64,000 nt of DNA from Sulfurovum lithotrophicum (GCF_000987835.1 NZ_CP011308.1:124001-188000); one strand, 5' to 3'. Shown: positions 27,603 to 35,674, counted from the first letter of the stretch. Translations and numbers: made by a program. Notes: generated by a model not told the origin, from the sequence alone.

Positions 27603-28426
27603 TGGAAGAAAAAGTACAGAAAACTATTTCAAAAGAAGAGAAAAAAAGACGCCAGTTCATGAAGCAGGCTGTAGGTCTGGGTGTACTTGGCATAGCTGCA
27701 GCAGGCGGTATCTGGGCGGCAAAGGACTTCAAACTGACAAAGGGACGGCTGCGTCCTCCCGGAGCTGTACCTGAAGAGCAGTATCTTTCAATGTGCATCA
27801 AGTGCGGACAGTGCCTCCAGGTCTGTCCTTATGATTCTATTATGCTGGAAGATATAGATGGGGAAGCAGGTGTTGGAACGGCTTATATCGATCCTCTGGC
27901 AAGGGGATGTTATCTCTGTGAAGCCTTTCCCTGTGTATTGGCATGCCCCACAGGGGCACTCGATCATGAAGCGAACGTGATCGAAAAAGTACACATGGGT
28001 ATGGCAATCGTGGTCAATGAAAGTGCCTGTCTGGCCCTGGATAATAAGAAGGTAACCGATGATATGATCGGACGTATCTATGAGCATACCAAAGTGATCA
28101 GTGATACAGAGCGTCAAAACAGAAAAGTGGTAATGAACCCCAATGATCCTGAAAAAGTAATACTTCAGAAGGAACTGTTGAAAAAACTCAGTGAGCAGGA
28201 AGGTAAAAATTGTAGCCTGTGTGCGGATCTTTGTCCGTTTGAACCTGATCCGAGCCAGGCAATAGGAATGGTGTCAAAAGACGGAGGGCTTTTCCCTGAG
28301 ATACGTGACGCCTGTGTCGGGTGTGGTGCATGTGTAGAACTCTGTCCAACCAAAGTCCTGCAGATACTTCCGTATGCTACCTATGCAGATGTGTATGAAA
28401 AAAATAAAGGAAGTCAAAATGCGTAA
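27602..28426 (+). CDS. nosG: NosG, NapG-like periplasmic ferredoxin
   Basis: A 274-residue iron-sulfur protein with a twin-arginine-type signal (KRRQFMKQAVGLGVLG), so it is folded before export. Four [4Fe-4S] motifs are visible: CIKCGQCLQVCPYD, CYLCEAFPCVLACPTG, CSLCADLCPFEP and CVGCGACVELCPTK. By analogy with NapG/NapH it passes electrons from menaquinol via NosH to the small cytochromes c and NosZ. It starts on the last base of the nosD stop and overlaps nosC1 by 8 bases. Confidence 0.93.
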   Translation: MEEKVQKTISKEEKKRRQFMKQAVGLGVLGIAAAGGIWAAKDFKLTKGRLRPPGAVPEEQYLSMCIKCGQCLQVCPYDSIMLEDIDGEAGVGTAYIDPLARGCYLCEAFPCVLACPTGALDHEANVIEKVHMGMAIVVNESACLALDNKKVTDDMIGRIYEHTKVISDTERQNRKVVMNPNDPEKVILQKELLKKLSEQEGKNCSLCADLCPFEPDPSQAIGMVSKDGGLFPEIRDACVGCGACVELCPTKVLQILPYATYADVYEKNKGSQNA

Positions 28427-28994
28427 TAAAATATTGGTCCTTTCACTGGGAGTCAGCCTGCTTATTTTGACTGGTTGCGGAGAAGAGAAGCCAAAAGAAT
28501 CAGCCGGTAAAGAAGCCAGTGCCAAGGGTATCGTCGTGACTGAAGGTGCTGTGAAAGCCTTGAAAAAAGAAGATGGTTCCAAAGAGAACAGTGGACAGTT
28601 CTACTACTCCTACAATAAAGAAAAAAAAGGCAGTAGTGAATATAATTCTGAAACTTCGAAAGTAAGAACAGAACTTGATGCCTACAGAGATATCAGGTCA
28701 CCGTATGAACGAGTGCAGATCACTCTGATGGTTCAACAGCTCAGCCCGGATTACCGTCTGCTTTGTTCTGCCTGCCATGATGACTATGCCAATGGTGTGA
28801 TCGGACCGGCACTGCTGGATAAGAATGCCACCTTTATCTTTAGCCAGATTAAAGCATTTAAGACTGGAGAAAAAAAGAATGCATTGATGAAAGAACTGGT
28901 GAACCGCATCGATGAGCAAAGACTGCAGGGTATCGCCAAAGAGATAGAAAGATTCAACAGACAAATCAAAGAAATGAGGAGTAAACAGAAATGA
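28419..28994 (+). CDS. nosC1: NosC1 monohaem cytochrome c lipoprotein
   Basis: A 191-residue protein starting at ATG 28419 (AAAGGAAG ahead). The signal peptide ends in a lipobox (ILTGC), so it is probably a lipoprotein. One haem-binding motif CSACH sits in RLLCSACHDDYANGVIGPAL, followed by a helical tail with conserved Lys-rich pattern. It probably carries electrons from the NosGH quinol dehydrogenase towards NosZ. It overlaps nosG (8 bases) and nosC2 (4 bases). No obvious distal Met ligand except ALMKEL. Confidence 0.9.
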   Translation: MRNKILVLSLGVSLLILTGCGEEKPKESAGKEASAKGIVVTEGAVKALKKEDGSKENSGQFYYSYNKEKKGSSEYNSETSKVRTELDAYRDIRSPYERVQITLMVQQLSPDYRLLCSACHDDYANGVIGPALLDKNATFIFSQIKAFKTGEKKNALMKELVNRIDEQRLQGIAKEIERFNRQIKEMRSKQK

Positions 28995-29524
28995 AACACA
29001 TATTAGCTGCAATCGTAACCGTACTTGCATTGGGAGCAATGTTCATGGTCTATCAGTCAGACAGAGAAGTGAACAAGCTCGAAGAGATCCAGAAAATGAT
29101 CGCCAAAACACAGATAAAAGTAAAGCTAGATACGGGTACACAGCTTGTAACACAGGAAGCTCCTGTAGAAAAAATGAGCAATGCCGATATCGAAAAAGAA
29201 CAGGCAAAGAAAAAGAAAGAGCTGGATGAGAAACTTCAGGCTCTGAAAAATAAAGCTGGAAATGTCGCAGCATTCAGTGTAAGCCCGCTTTATAAGCAGA
29301 AATGTTCTTCCTGTCACGGAGTGAACGGTGAAGGGATCATTGGTCCAAAGCTGGTTGGACTGAGTGCTGAGACCGTGCATAAGGATCTGACAGATTTCAA
29401 ATCCGGGAAAAGAAAGAATTACGTGATGTATGGATTGCTCAGCAAAATGGATGAGAGCCAAATGCAGGCACTTTCAGACGAGATCGGCTCATTTGAGCAG
29501 AAGCTTAAAGAGCAGCAACAGTAA
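28991..29524 (+). CDS. nosC2: NosC2 monohaem cytochrome c
   Basis: A 177-residue protein with an N-terminal membrane anchor (about 4-22) and a charged coiled-coil-like stretch (about 55-90). The haem motif CSSCH lies in KCSSCHGVNGEGIIGPKL. NYVMYGLLSKMDESQMQALSDEI supplies the likely axial Met. It resembles NosC1 over the haem domain (GVIGPAL/GIIGPKL), so the two look like a duplicated pair. It starts within the nosC1 stop (ATGA overlap). Confidence 0.9.
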   Translation: MKHILAAIVTVLALGAMFMVYQSDREVNKLEEIQKMIAKTQIKVKLDTGTQLVTQEAPVEKMSNADIEKEQAKKKKELDEKLQALKNKAGNVAAFSVSPLYKQKCSSCHGVNGEGIIGPKLVGLSAETVHKDLTDFKSGKRKNYVMYGLLSKMDESQMQALSDEIGSFEQKLKEQQQ

Positions 29525-29531
29525 AAGCCAA

Positions 29532-29548
29532 AGCAGTTCCCAACTGCT
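29532..29548 (+). other. Intercistronic hairpin between nosC2 and nosH
   Basis: AGCAGTT-CCC-AACTGCT, perfect 7-bp arms, in the only sizeable gap of the core operon. No T run, so it is probably an mRNA-stability or processing element. Confidence 0.4.
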
Positions 29549-29572
29549 TAGCAGCTTTATAAAGGATAGCAA

Positions 29573-30484
29573 ATGGACAGATATAACGGTAGTGTCAGGG
29601 AGCTGATCAATGCACCGCTCCTGAGTACCTTGTATTATAAGACGCAGGCTGGCAAGTTCAGACTGACACTTAGGGCATGGAGATGGTTGAGTATTATCAT
29701 TATCAACCTTCTTTTCTTCCTCTCTTTCCATATCGACCTGCAGATGTTGGAAGGTACACTGAACGGATCGAGACTCTTTGGATTTCACTTGATCGACCCT
29801 TTCACCGCGCTGGAGATCTTTGCTGCAGAGCACCATTTTCATACGAATGTGATCATCGGGTCTGTAACGCTGATCGTATTTTATTTTCTAGTTGGAGGAA
29901 AAGCATACTGCTCATGGGTATGTCCTTACGGACTTCTGAGTGAAATAGGAGAGCGTATCCATCAGATACTGGTACGAAAGAAGATCATCAAAGAGCACAA
30001 ATTCACGCCGAATGTGCGTTTTGTATTTTGGGCGATCTTTTTGGCTGCAGCAGCCATAGATGGTTATCTGGTTTTTGAAGTACTCAATCCAATCGGCTAT
30101 ATCAGCCGTGCGATCACGTATGGATGGAGTCTGGCTTTGGTATGGGTACTGGTCGTACTTGCTATAGAGATTTTTTACTCGAGAAGAGCATGGTGCAAAT
30201 ATGTGTGCCCTGTAGGAACGACCTACAATATGCTTGGCTGGATCAGCATGACAAAAGTCAAATGGGATATGAACAAGTGTGACCACTGCGGTGCCTGTCT
30301 GAATGCCTGTTTTGAGGATCATGTACTGGAATTTATCAAGCCAAAGTATGACAAGGAGCGTAAAGAGAAAGGCGTTGAGACACAGCTGGTGGTCAATGGC
30401 GACTGTACTCTCTGCGGACGATGTTTTGATGTATGCCATACCGATGCATATAATTATGACTTTAGATTGAAGGATATGGTATAG
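29573..30484 (+). CDS. nosH: NosH, NapH-like quinol dehydrogenase membrane subunit
   Basis: A 303-residue membrane protein with four to five membrane segments, two CxxxCP motifs on the cytoplasmic side (CSWVCPYG near 114, CKYVCPVG near 212) and two C-terminal [4Fe-4S] clusters (CDHCGACLNACFED, CTLCGRCFDVCHTD). NapH-type proteins oxidise menaquinol and hand electrons to the NapG partner, here NosG. AAAGGATAG precedes the ATG. nosF begins on the base after the stop. Confidence 0.92.
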   Translation: MDRYNGSVRELINAPLLSTLYYKTQAGKFRLTLRAWRWLSIIIINLLFFLSFHIDLQMLEGTLNGSRLFGFHLIDPFTALEIFAAEHHFHTNVIIGSVTLIVFYFLVGGKAYCSWVCPYGLLSEIGERIHQILVRKKIIKEHKFTPNVRFVFWAIFLAAAAIDGYLVFEVLNPIGYISRAITYGWSLALVWVLVVLAIEIFYSRRAWCKYVCPVGTTYNMLGWISMTKVKWDMNKCDHCGACLNACFEDHVLEFIKPKYDKERKEKGVETQLVVNGDCTLCGRCFDVCHTDAYNYDFRLKDMV

Positions 30485-31126
30485 ATGTTGGTTCAAGCTG
30501 AAAAAGTCAATAAGACATTTATGGGAAGCAAAGTACTCGACAATGTAGACCTGACCATAGAAGGGGGGGACCGTATTGCAATGATGGGGCCCAATGGTGC
30601 GGGGAAGACCACTCTGGTACGCGCTATGCTTGGATTTTACCATATAGACAGCGGAAAGATCTCTGTGGATGGCTTTGATCCGGTGAAGAGCAGAGTGGAT
30701 GTGTTGAAAAACATCAGTTTTATTCCGCAGCTTCCTCCTCCGGTCAAACTGAGCTTGGAAGAATTGCTATTGTATGTAGAACGCAGTTCGGGAGTATCCA
30801 GAGCGAAAATATTTGAGGAATCAGACAGAATGGATCTGGATCTCAAAAAGCATATCTCCAAGCCTTTTTTTAAACTTTCCGGAGGGATGAAGCAAAAACT
30901 TTTGATCGCTATTGCACTTTCCAAAAAAAGCGACCTGCTCATTTTCGATGAGCCTACGGCTAACCTTGATCCCAAAGGCAGGGAAAAGTTTTATGAGCTT
31001 CTGACAGAAATCGATACAGAGTGTTCAACGCTTTTTATTACCCACAGACTCGATGAGATAGAGGGACTGATCAACCGGAAAATATACATGGATTTGGGAA
31101 AGGTAGTGGAAGATGAAAAGATTTAG
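30485..31126 (+). CDS. nosF: NosF ABC transporter ATPase
   Basis: A 213-residue ATP-binding subunit: Walker A GPNGAGKTT (about 37-45), signature LSGGMKQK, Walker B LLIFDEPTANLDP, switch His in LFITHRLDE. With NosY and NosD it supplies a (probably sulfur-containing) species needed for CuZ assembly. Start ATG lies directly after the nosH stop. Its end overlaps nosL by 14 bases. A run of seven G lies in codons about 27-29 without disturbing the frame. Confidence 0.94.
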   Translation: MLVQAEKVNKTFMGSKVLDNVDLTIEGGDRIAMMGPNGAGKTTLVRAMLGFYHIDSGKISVDGFDPVKSRVDVLKNISFIPQLPPPVKLSLEELLLYVERSSGVSRAKIFEESDRMDLDLKKHISKPFFKLSGGMKQKLLIAIALSKKSDLLIFDEPTANLDPKGREKFYELLTEIDTECSTLFITHRLDEIEGLINRKIYMDLGKVVEDEKI

Positions 31127-31586
31127 TTTAACGTTTTTTATAGGGCTTTTTCTATTGCTTGGTTTTGCCGGATGTGAAAAAAAACAAGTAGGTGCGGTGC
31201 AGCAGATGCACTGGGACCGGGATATGTGCGAACGCTGTAAAATGGCGATCAGCGAACGTAAGTTTGCCGTACAGATCATTGACCCGAAAACGGGAAAAGA
31301 TTATAAATTTGATGATCTCGGCTGTGCTGTGCTCTGGATGGATGAAGAGAAGATTCCTTGGAAAGAGCAGGCGATCATCTGGATCACCGATGCCAAGACA
31401 GGCAAATGGATTGATGCTCGTAAAGCCAAATACGTGAGCGGCGCTATAACACCGATGGCGTATGGTTTTGCTGCCTACACTGAAGAGACCGTACCAAAAG
31501 GGGTAGAAACATTGGACTATCCGAAGGTTGCAGAGAAGATAGAAATAATTGAAAAACAGAATAACAAAAAAGTAAGGAGCTATTGA
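31113..31586 (+). CDS. nosL: NosL copper-chaperone lipoprotein
   Basis: A 157-residue protein with a lipoprotein signal (LLGFAGC). It has the NosL metal motif MCERCKMAISERKFA (Cys-x2-Cys-x-Met), FDDLGCAVLWM, and the C-terminal signature DARKAKYVSGAITPMAYGFAAY. NosL binds Cu(I) and delivers it to NosD/NosZ. It overlaps the end of nosF by 14 bases and its stop shares a base with the nosY start, so translation is coupled. This is the canonical one of five NosL-type genes here. Confidence 0.94.
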   Translation: MKRFSLTFFIGLFLLLGFAGCEKKQVGAVQQMHWDRDMCERCKMAISERKFAVQIIDPKTGKDYKFDDLGCAVLWMDEEKIPWKEQAIIWITDAKTGKWIDARKAKYVSGAITPMAYGFAAYTEETVPKGVETLDYPKVAEKIEIIEKQNNKKVRSY

Positions 31587-32413
31587 TGAAAAATCTTTTT
31601 CTGATAGCTTACCTGGATGTAAAAGAGTCGCTGCGCTCCAAATGGTTTTATGTCTATTCGGTGGTATTTGGTGGACTAATGGCACTCTTTTTCATTACGG
31701 GTGTTTCCGACTCTGTGGTAATGGGTTTTACTGGTCTCAGCCGTATGTTGTTGATCTTTATTCAGGTAACGATCATAATTCTGCCTATTTTTATACTGAT
31801 CACCACAGTCAAGTCGATCTCGGGAGACAGGGAAAGCAATGTGCTGGAATATATGCTCTCATTCCCTGTATCGTTGAACGATTACTACTGGGGCAAGATG
31901 TTGGGACGTTTTTTGACAGTCTTTATGCCGGTCTTTCTTGCGCTGATTCTCGGCGTCATCTTCGGTCTTTTTAAAGGCGGAGAGATGCCATGGCGTATGG
32001 TATTTCTTTACTCTACGCTGCTTTTTTCTTTGAGTTTTGTCTTTTTGGGCTTAGCATTCTTCCTCTCAACTATCGTCAAGTCAACGGATATTGCATTGGG
32101 GAGTTCTTTTGTCGTATGGATAGCTATGCTGGCATTCATCGACATTGCACTGATGGGACTGATGCTGCAGAACAGAATGAGTGACGGATTGATCGTTACA
32201 CTGGCCATGCTCAACCCCATAGAAGTGTTCCGGATAGGGGCTATTTCGCTCTTCGATCCTGAATTGACGGTTATCGGGCCTGTAGCCTATTATCTGCTTG
32301 ATACACTCGGATCGACATTTTTGATGATCTATGCGATTATTTATCCTATTATCATAGGTGCATTTTTGGCTTATTTTGGCTATATTGCTTTTAGAAAAAA
32401 AGATCTTTTATAA
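31586..32413 (+). CDS. nosY: NosY ABC transporter permease
   Basis: A 275-residue ABC-2-type permease with six membrane segments; ISGDRESNVLEYMLSFPVS is the typical coupling region after segment two. It pairs with NosF. The ATG at 31586 follows AAGGAGCTATTG; a TTG three bases upstream is less likely. Unlike the usual nosD-F-Y-L order, nosL lies between nosF and nosY here. Confidence 0.93.
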   Translation: MKNLFLIAYLDVKESLRSKWFYVYSVVFGGLMALFFITGVSDSVVMGFTGLSRMLLIFIQVTIIILPIFILITTVKSISGDRESNVLEYMLSFPVSLNDYYWGKMLGRFLTVFMPVFLALILGVIFGLFKGGEMPWRMVFLYSTLLFSLSFVFLGLAFFLSTIVKSTDIALGSSFVVWIAMLAFIDIALMGLMLQNRMSDGLIVTLAMLNPIEVFRIGAISLFDPELTVIGPVAYYLLDTLGSTFLMIYAIIYPIIIGAFLAYFGYIAFRKKDLL

Positions 32414-32422
32414 GGAGTGTTG

Positions 32423-32902
32423 ATGAAAAAAACTATTTTAAGTCTGTTGCTGTGTAGCGGTATAGGTATTGCAGGGACATCCTTTAACACGAAGGTTCTG
32501 TTGCTTGACCAGAATGCATCGGATCCTGTCTATCAGCTACCGTTGAAAAAATATGAAAAATGGCTTTGCGAAGCAGAACTGAAAAACAAAAAAAAGGTAC
32601 AGTTCGTTTCAGTCAAAGCGATGATGCAGGCCTACCAGCATCAGGAGTATTTCATCAAGCATCATTTGCTGCCGACCGGTATCAAAACGATGTATGTGCA
32701 GGATTTCATCAGCGGACAGAGAGTGGATGCTACCAAAGCGGTCTACGTCTTTGGAAGCAGGCTTACGGGACCGCATGGTGATGATCTCATCCCCTTTGCA
32801 TCGGAAGAGAATGCCAAACTCTTCATGATGAAGCATGGAGGAACCAAAATCCTGCCGTTTTCAAAGTTAAGCAAAGGTTTGATCCGGTATCTGGATATGT
32901 GA
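32423..32902 (+). CDS. Second NosL-like protein, without the Cys pair
   Basis: A 159-residue secreted protein (signal about 1-18, LLLCSGIGIAG). The C-terminal half has the NosL fold signature (YVQDFISGQRVDATKAVYVF, then GPHGDDLIPFASEENAKLFM) but the CxxCxM copper motif is absent; the only mature Cys is in KWLCEAEL. Paired NosL domains are known in which one half lacks the Cys; this may act as a partner for the NosL just upstream. AAGGAG precedes the ATG. Its stop TGA begins a family A repeat block. Confidence 0.82.
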   Translation: MKKTILSLLLCSGIGIAGTSFNTKVLLLDQNASDPVYQLPLKKYEKWLCEAELKNKKKVQFVSVKAMMQAYQHQEYFIKHHLLPTGIKTMYVQDFISGQRVDATKAVYVFGSRLTGPHGDDLIPFASEENAKLFMMKHGGTKILPFSKLSKGLIRYLDM

Positions 32903-33245
32903 GCAGCGTTAAAAAATCGACACCTGCGTGTCGATTTTAGCTGCGAAACCGAAGCGGTGGAGCAAAGCGACCCGCGAAGGCAGAGAACAACTTTGAAACC
33001 GAAGCGGTGGAGCAAAGCGACCCGCGAAGGCAGAGAACAACTTTGAAACCGAAGCGGTGGAGCAAAGCGACCCGCGAAGGCAGAGAACAACTTTGAAACC
33101 GAAGCGGTGGAGCAAAGCGACCCGCGAAGGCCGGAAACCCTGTAGAGGCGGAACCGGAGCGGTCGTAACGAAGTGAAGCCGCGTAGGCAGGAATCCCTGT
33201 TAAAAAATCGACACACAGGTGTTAATTTTAGCTGCGAAAGCGGAG
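32903..33245 (+). repeat. Family A repeat block after the nos operon
   Basis: This fills most of the 424-bp gap before the PAS gene. After TGA comes G-CA-GCGTTAAA and a perfect 11-bp hairpin AAAATCGACAC/GTGTCGATTTT (32913-32938, loop CTGC), then TAGCTGC. Four cores in tandem follow (separate entry), then a variant core with GCGGTCGTAACGAAGTGAAG (33148-33188). The block ends with a decayed hairpin (about 33203-33228) in which the central CG pairs are lost, and TAGCTGCGAAAGC. The first hairpin should end transcription of the nos operon. Confidence 0.8.
32945..33131 (+). repeat. Tandem repeat, 50-bp period, 3.7 copies
   Basis: Units start with GAAACCGAAGCGGTGGAGC at 32945, 32995, 33045 and 33095. 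The first three 50-base units are identical; the fourth stops after CGAAGGC. Each holds the core (GCGG...CCCGCGAAGGC) plus a spacer AGAGAACAACTTT. Identical copies point to recent expansion by slippage or unequal exchange. Confidence 0.92.
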
Positions 33246-33326
33246 CCATGAAGGCTGAGAAAAAATAGTGGGATTATAGCAATAGTTCTTTGCATCAAAA
33301 ATGATTTTAATAAAAAGGATTTAACC

Positions 33327-33848
33327 ATGAAAAGACCAGAACCCATCAATGAAGAGATAGAACTTAAAAACAATGTCTATATAGAGAGTGATACCGATCT
33401 GAAGGGTATTATCACGTATGTGAATGACTACTTTGCAGAGATCTCTCGCTATACCAAAGAGGAGCTTATCGGCCAGCCGCACAGCATTGTTCGGCATCCA
33501 GATATGCCAAGAATACTCTTTAAGATACTCTGGGACAGGATACAGAACGGCCATAACTTTATCGCCGCAGTCAAAAATCTTGCCAAGGACGGGAGATACT
33601 ATTGGGTATTTACCGATTTCGACATACTCAGAGACGAAAATGGAGAACCGGTTGGATACAAAGCGTCAAGAAAGAAGATATCCAAACATGTGACCGATGT
33701 GTTGGATCCGATCTATAAAAAGCTGGTAGAAGTGGAAAAAGAGGGCGGGATGGAAGCTTCCGAAAAGTATCTGACAGATTTTTTGACATCTCATGGAGAG
33801 GATATCACTGTTGACAACATGCTTGAGGAAATTCATAGACTTTATTAA
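33327..33848 (+). CDS. Stand-alone PAS-domain sensor protein (Aer-like PAS)
   Basis: A 173-residue soluble protein. Residues about 18-125 are one PAS domain of the Aer/energy-taxis type (SDTDLKGIITYVNDYFAEIS, then GQPHSIVRHPDMPRILF and VKNLAKDGRYYWVFTDFDI). The tail is helical and acidic with no output domain. Such proteins may bind FAD or haem and report redox or oxygen state to a partner. AAAGGA precedes the ATG. It sits between the core nos operon and the NosL/ABC module, so a link with either is possible but not shown. Confidence 0.85.
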   Translation: MKRPEPINEEIELKNNVYIESDTDLKGIITYVNDYFAEISRYTKEELIGQPHSIVRHPDMPRILFKILWDRIQNGHNFIAAVKNLAKDGRYYWVFTDFDILRDENGEPVGYKASRKKISKHVTDVLDPIYKKLVEVEKEGGMEASEKYLTDFLTSHGEDITVDNMLEEIHRLY

Positions 33849-33903
33849 CACTAATTTAACACTACTATATTAATATAAGTTATAAAAACTATAAGGATAT
33901 GAA

Positions 33904-34641
33904 ATGAAAAAATTGTTATTTGTTTTATTGGCATTGGGAGCAATGATAAACTTTTCACATGCTGAAATGAAATGTGCGGCAGGTAAATGTGGAGCTGCAA
34001 TGAAACAGGTAGGTCATCCAAAAAAAATGATGAAAATGTTTCAGGCGGTACCCAAAGGCAAAGCAACACTTTTACAAGAGGGTAAAGCAAAAGTATTTTG
34101 TCCTGAATGTGGTATGACACTTCCAATGTTCTATAAGACAAATCATGCAGCAACGGTAGATGGTAAAGTAAAGCAGTATTGCTCTATTCACTGTATGGTT
34201 GAAGATATGCAAAAAGGTTCAAAATTAACCAATATTAAAGTCGTAGATGTAACAAGTCTTAAATTCATCCCTGCAGAAAAGGCTTTCTATGTTGTAGGAA
34301 GCCGTAAAAAAGGTACGATGACAGCAGTGAGTAAATATGCCTTTGCCAGTAAAGCAGAAGCAGCAGCCTTTGCAAAAGCAAACGGTGGAAAAGTGACCGA
34401 TTTCAAAGGGGCATTGGAAGCTGCCAAAGCAGAGTTCGCCAAAGACAGTAAAATGATCGCAAAAAAGCAGGCAATGATGGCACAAAAAGGTAAAATGATG
34501 TATGGTAAAATGTGTCAGGAAACCGATAAGAAGTTTGCGTCTACGGCTGAAGCCAAAGCATTCATCATAGACAATAAACTTTGTAAAGGTCTTAACGGTA
34601 AGCAGTTGCAGGCAGTCGGACTTTATCTGAAAAACAGATAA
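33904..34641 (+). CDS. NosL-type secreted protein with extra Cys/Met-rich ends
   Basis: A 245-residue protein with signal peptide (about 1-20). The mature N-terminus is Cys/Met-rich (MKCAAGKCGAAMK). A NosL domain follows: CPECGMTLPMFYKTN, the second Cys pair YCSIHCM, and PAEKAFYVVGSRKKGTM. The C-terminal part (about 185-245) is Lys/Met-rich, then has a small helical module (YGKMCQETDKKF ... LCKGLNGKQLQAVGLYL) also present at the N-terminus of the next protein. TTATAAA and a 12-bp palindrome (33866-33877) lie upstream and ATAAGGA before the ATG. Periplasmic copper binding is inferred. Confidence 0.85.
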   Translation: MKKLLFVLLALGAMINFSHAEMKCAAGKCGAAMKQVGHPKKMMKMFQAVPKGKATLLQEGKAKVFCPECGMTLPMFYKTNHAATVDGKVKQYCSIHCMVEDMQKGSKLTNIKVVDVTSLKFIPAEKAFYVVGSRKKGTMTAVSKYAFASKAEAAAFAKANGGKVTDFKGALEAAKAEFAKDSKMIAKKQAMMAQKGKMMYGKMCQETDKKFASTAEAKAFIIDNKLCKGLNGKQLQAVGLYLKNR

Positions 34642-34644
34642 ACC

Positions 34645-34730
34645 GCAGGGTGTTGTATCCTTACAACACCGATAATTCAAATAGATACAAAAATTATATA
34701 TTGAGGGTGTTGTCATGAGACAATACCCTG
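34645..34730. repeat. REPIN-like pair of palindromes
   Basis: GCAGGGTGTTGT...ACAACACC (hairpin 34649-34670) and GGGTGTTGTC-ATGA-GACAATACCC (34705-34728) face each other across 34 AT-rich bases, ending in TGCA. The outer ends GCAGGGT and ACCCTGC mirror those of the element in murD. It fills the gap between two NosL-type genes. Confidence 0.75.
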
Positions 34731-34744
34731 CAAGGGAAATAAAC

Positions 34745-35419
34745 GTGTTAAAAATTATTTTTATAGCATTATGGAGTATTGTATTTCTCTTTGCAGATCA
34801 GAGTAGTGCTATCAAAGCAATGAAACTCGCCCAAAAAGGTGAACGCATTGCCAAAGTAATGTGTGATCAAAGTAAACTTCCTCAGGCAACAGGTACTGTA
34901 GAGACGATAAAAAAAGAGATCAAAGCTTCTCTCGCCTGCAGGCATCTATCCTCTTCCAAACTCGAAGCTGTAGCCTATTATCTACAGCAGGGGAGTGTAA
35001 AAGAAAAGAGTCGTCATCTGACAGTACCTGCAGATGCAAAATGTCCGGTATGCGGTATGTTCGTTTCAAAATATCCAAAGTGGGCTGCCATGATGAAACA
35101 TGATGGCAAAGTCTATTATTTTGATGGGGTAAAAGATATGATGAAATATTATATCTTCGATGGAGATTTTCCGTATGACCGTACCCATATCTCTGAAATG
35201 ATTGTAAGTGATTACTATACCATAGAAGAAATCCCTGCCAAAAAGGCTTTTTATGTGTTGGATGCAGATGTATTCGGCCCGATGGGGCATGAGCTTATTG
35301 CATTTAAGGACAAAAAGAGTGCACAAACATTCATGGCTGAACATCATGGTAAAGCCATCGTGAGATTTGATGAGATTACCGATAAAATGGTCATGGCATT
35401 AGACGGAATAGAACAGTAA
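34745..35419 (+). CDS. NosL-type secreted protein with N-terminal helical Cys module
   Basis: From GTG 34745 (AAGGGAAATAAAC ahead) the product has 224 residues: signal (about 1-17), a helical module with two Cys (KGERIAKVMCDQSKL ... LACRHLSSSKLEAVAYYLQQ, about 30-82), then a NosL domain (CPVCGMFVSKYPKWAAMM, YYFDGVKDMMKYYIFDG, PAKKAFYVLDADVFGPMG). An upstream in-frame ATG at 34715 lies inside the REP hairpin and would put charged residues before the signal, so GTG is preferred. The next gene starts on the base after its stop. Confidence 0.82.
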   Translation: MLKIIFIALWSIVFLFADQSSAIKAMKLAQKGERIAKVMCDQSKLPQATGTVETIKKEIKASLACRHLSSSKLEAVAYYLQQGSVKEKSRHLTVPADAKCPVCGMFVSKYPKWAAMMKHDGKVYYFDGVKDMMKYYIFDGDFPYDRTHISEMIVSDYYTIEEIPAKKAFYVLDADVFGPMGHELIAFKDKKSAQTFMAEHHGKAIVRFDEITDKMVMALDGIEQ

Positions 35420-35674
35420 ATGACCAAGCCTTTTTTTGTGTTGGTGATGCTATTGGCTCTGTCGGTAGGTCTGGTAGCAGTGCATTATCTGCACTACAAC
35501 AGAAAAACACCACAAGAGGTATTACAGGAGATCAGTGCTATAACAGATTTTTCTTCTCCCGCATTAAGTGTGTCATATTACGAACCGAGGATACTTTTTT
35601 ATGAAACTGCTTCAAACCCTGCCTATCCACAGATGCAGGCATTGAACAGAATGGATTTTGTTTATGGAAAATAG
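35420..35674 (+). CDS. Small membrane-anchored protein of the NosL/ABC module
   Basis: An 84-residue protein I do not recognise. One membrane segment (about 4-22) is followed by a periplasmic tail with Tyr/Pro-rich sequence (SVSYYEPRILFYETASNPAYPQ, quoted here as YYEPRILFYETASNPAYP). It begins directly after the upstream stop codon and overlaps the permease gene by 11 bases. This tight packing is the main evidence that it is real. It may be an accessory subunit of the transporter. Confidence 0.7.
   Translation: MTKPFFVLVMLLALSVGLVAVHYLHYNRKTPQEVLQEISAITDFSSPALSVSYYEPRILFYETASNPAYPQMQALNRMDFVYGK

Noticed and set aside
30560-30575. G7 run in nosF as a phase-variable tract
   Set aside because: Seven G is short, the frame is intact and no second frame would make a useful product.
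32945-33131. Possible CRISPR array
   Set aside because: Units are identical over the full 50 bases with no unique spacers, and no cas genes are nearby.
32743-33249. Minus-strand frame of 168 codons across the repeat block, with repeated SLCSTASVSK-type peptides
   Set aside because: It is the translation of the 50-bp tandem repeat and overlaps the NosL-like gene; no RBS or family resemblance.
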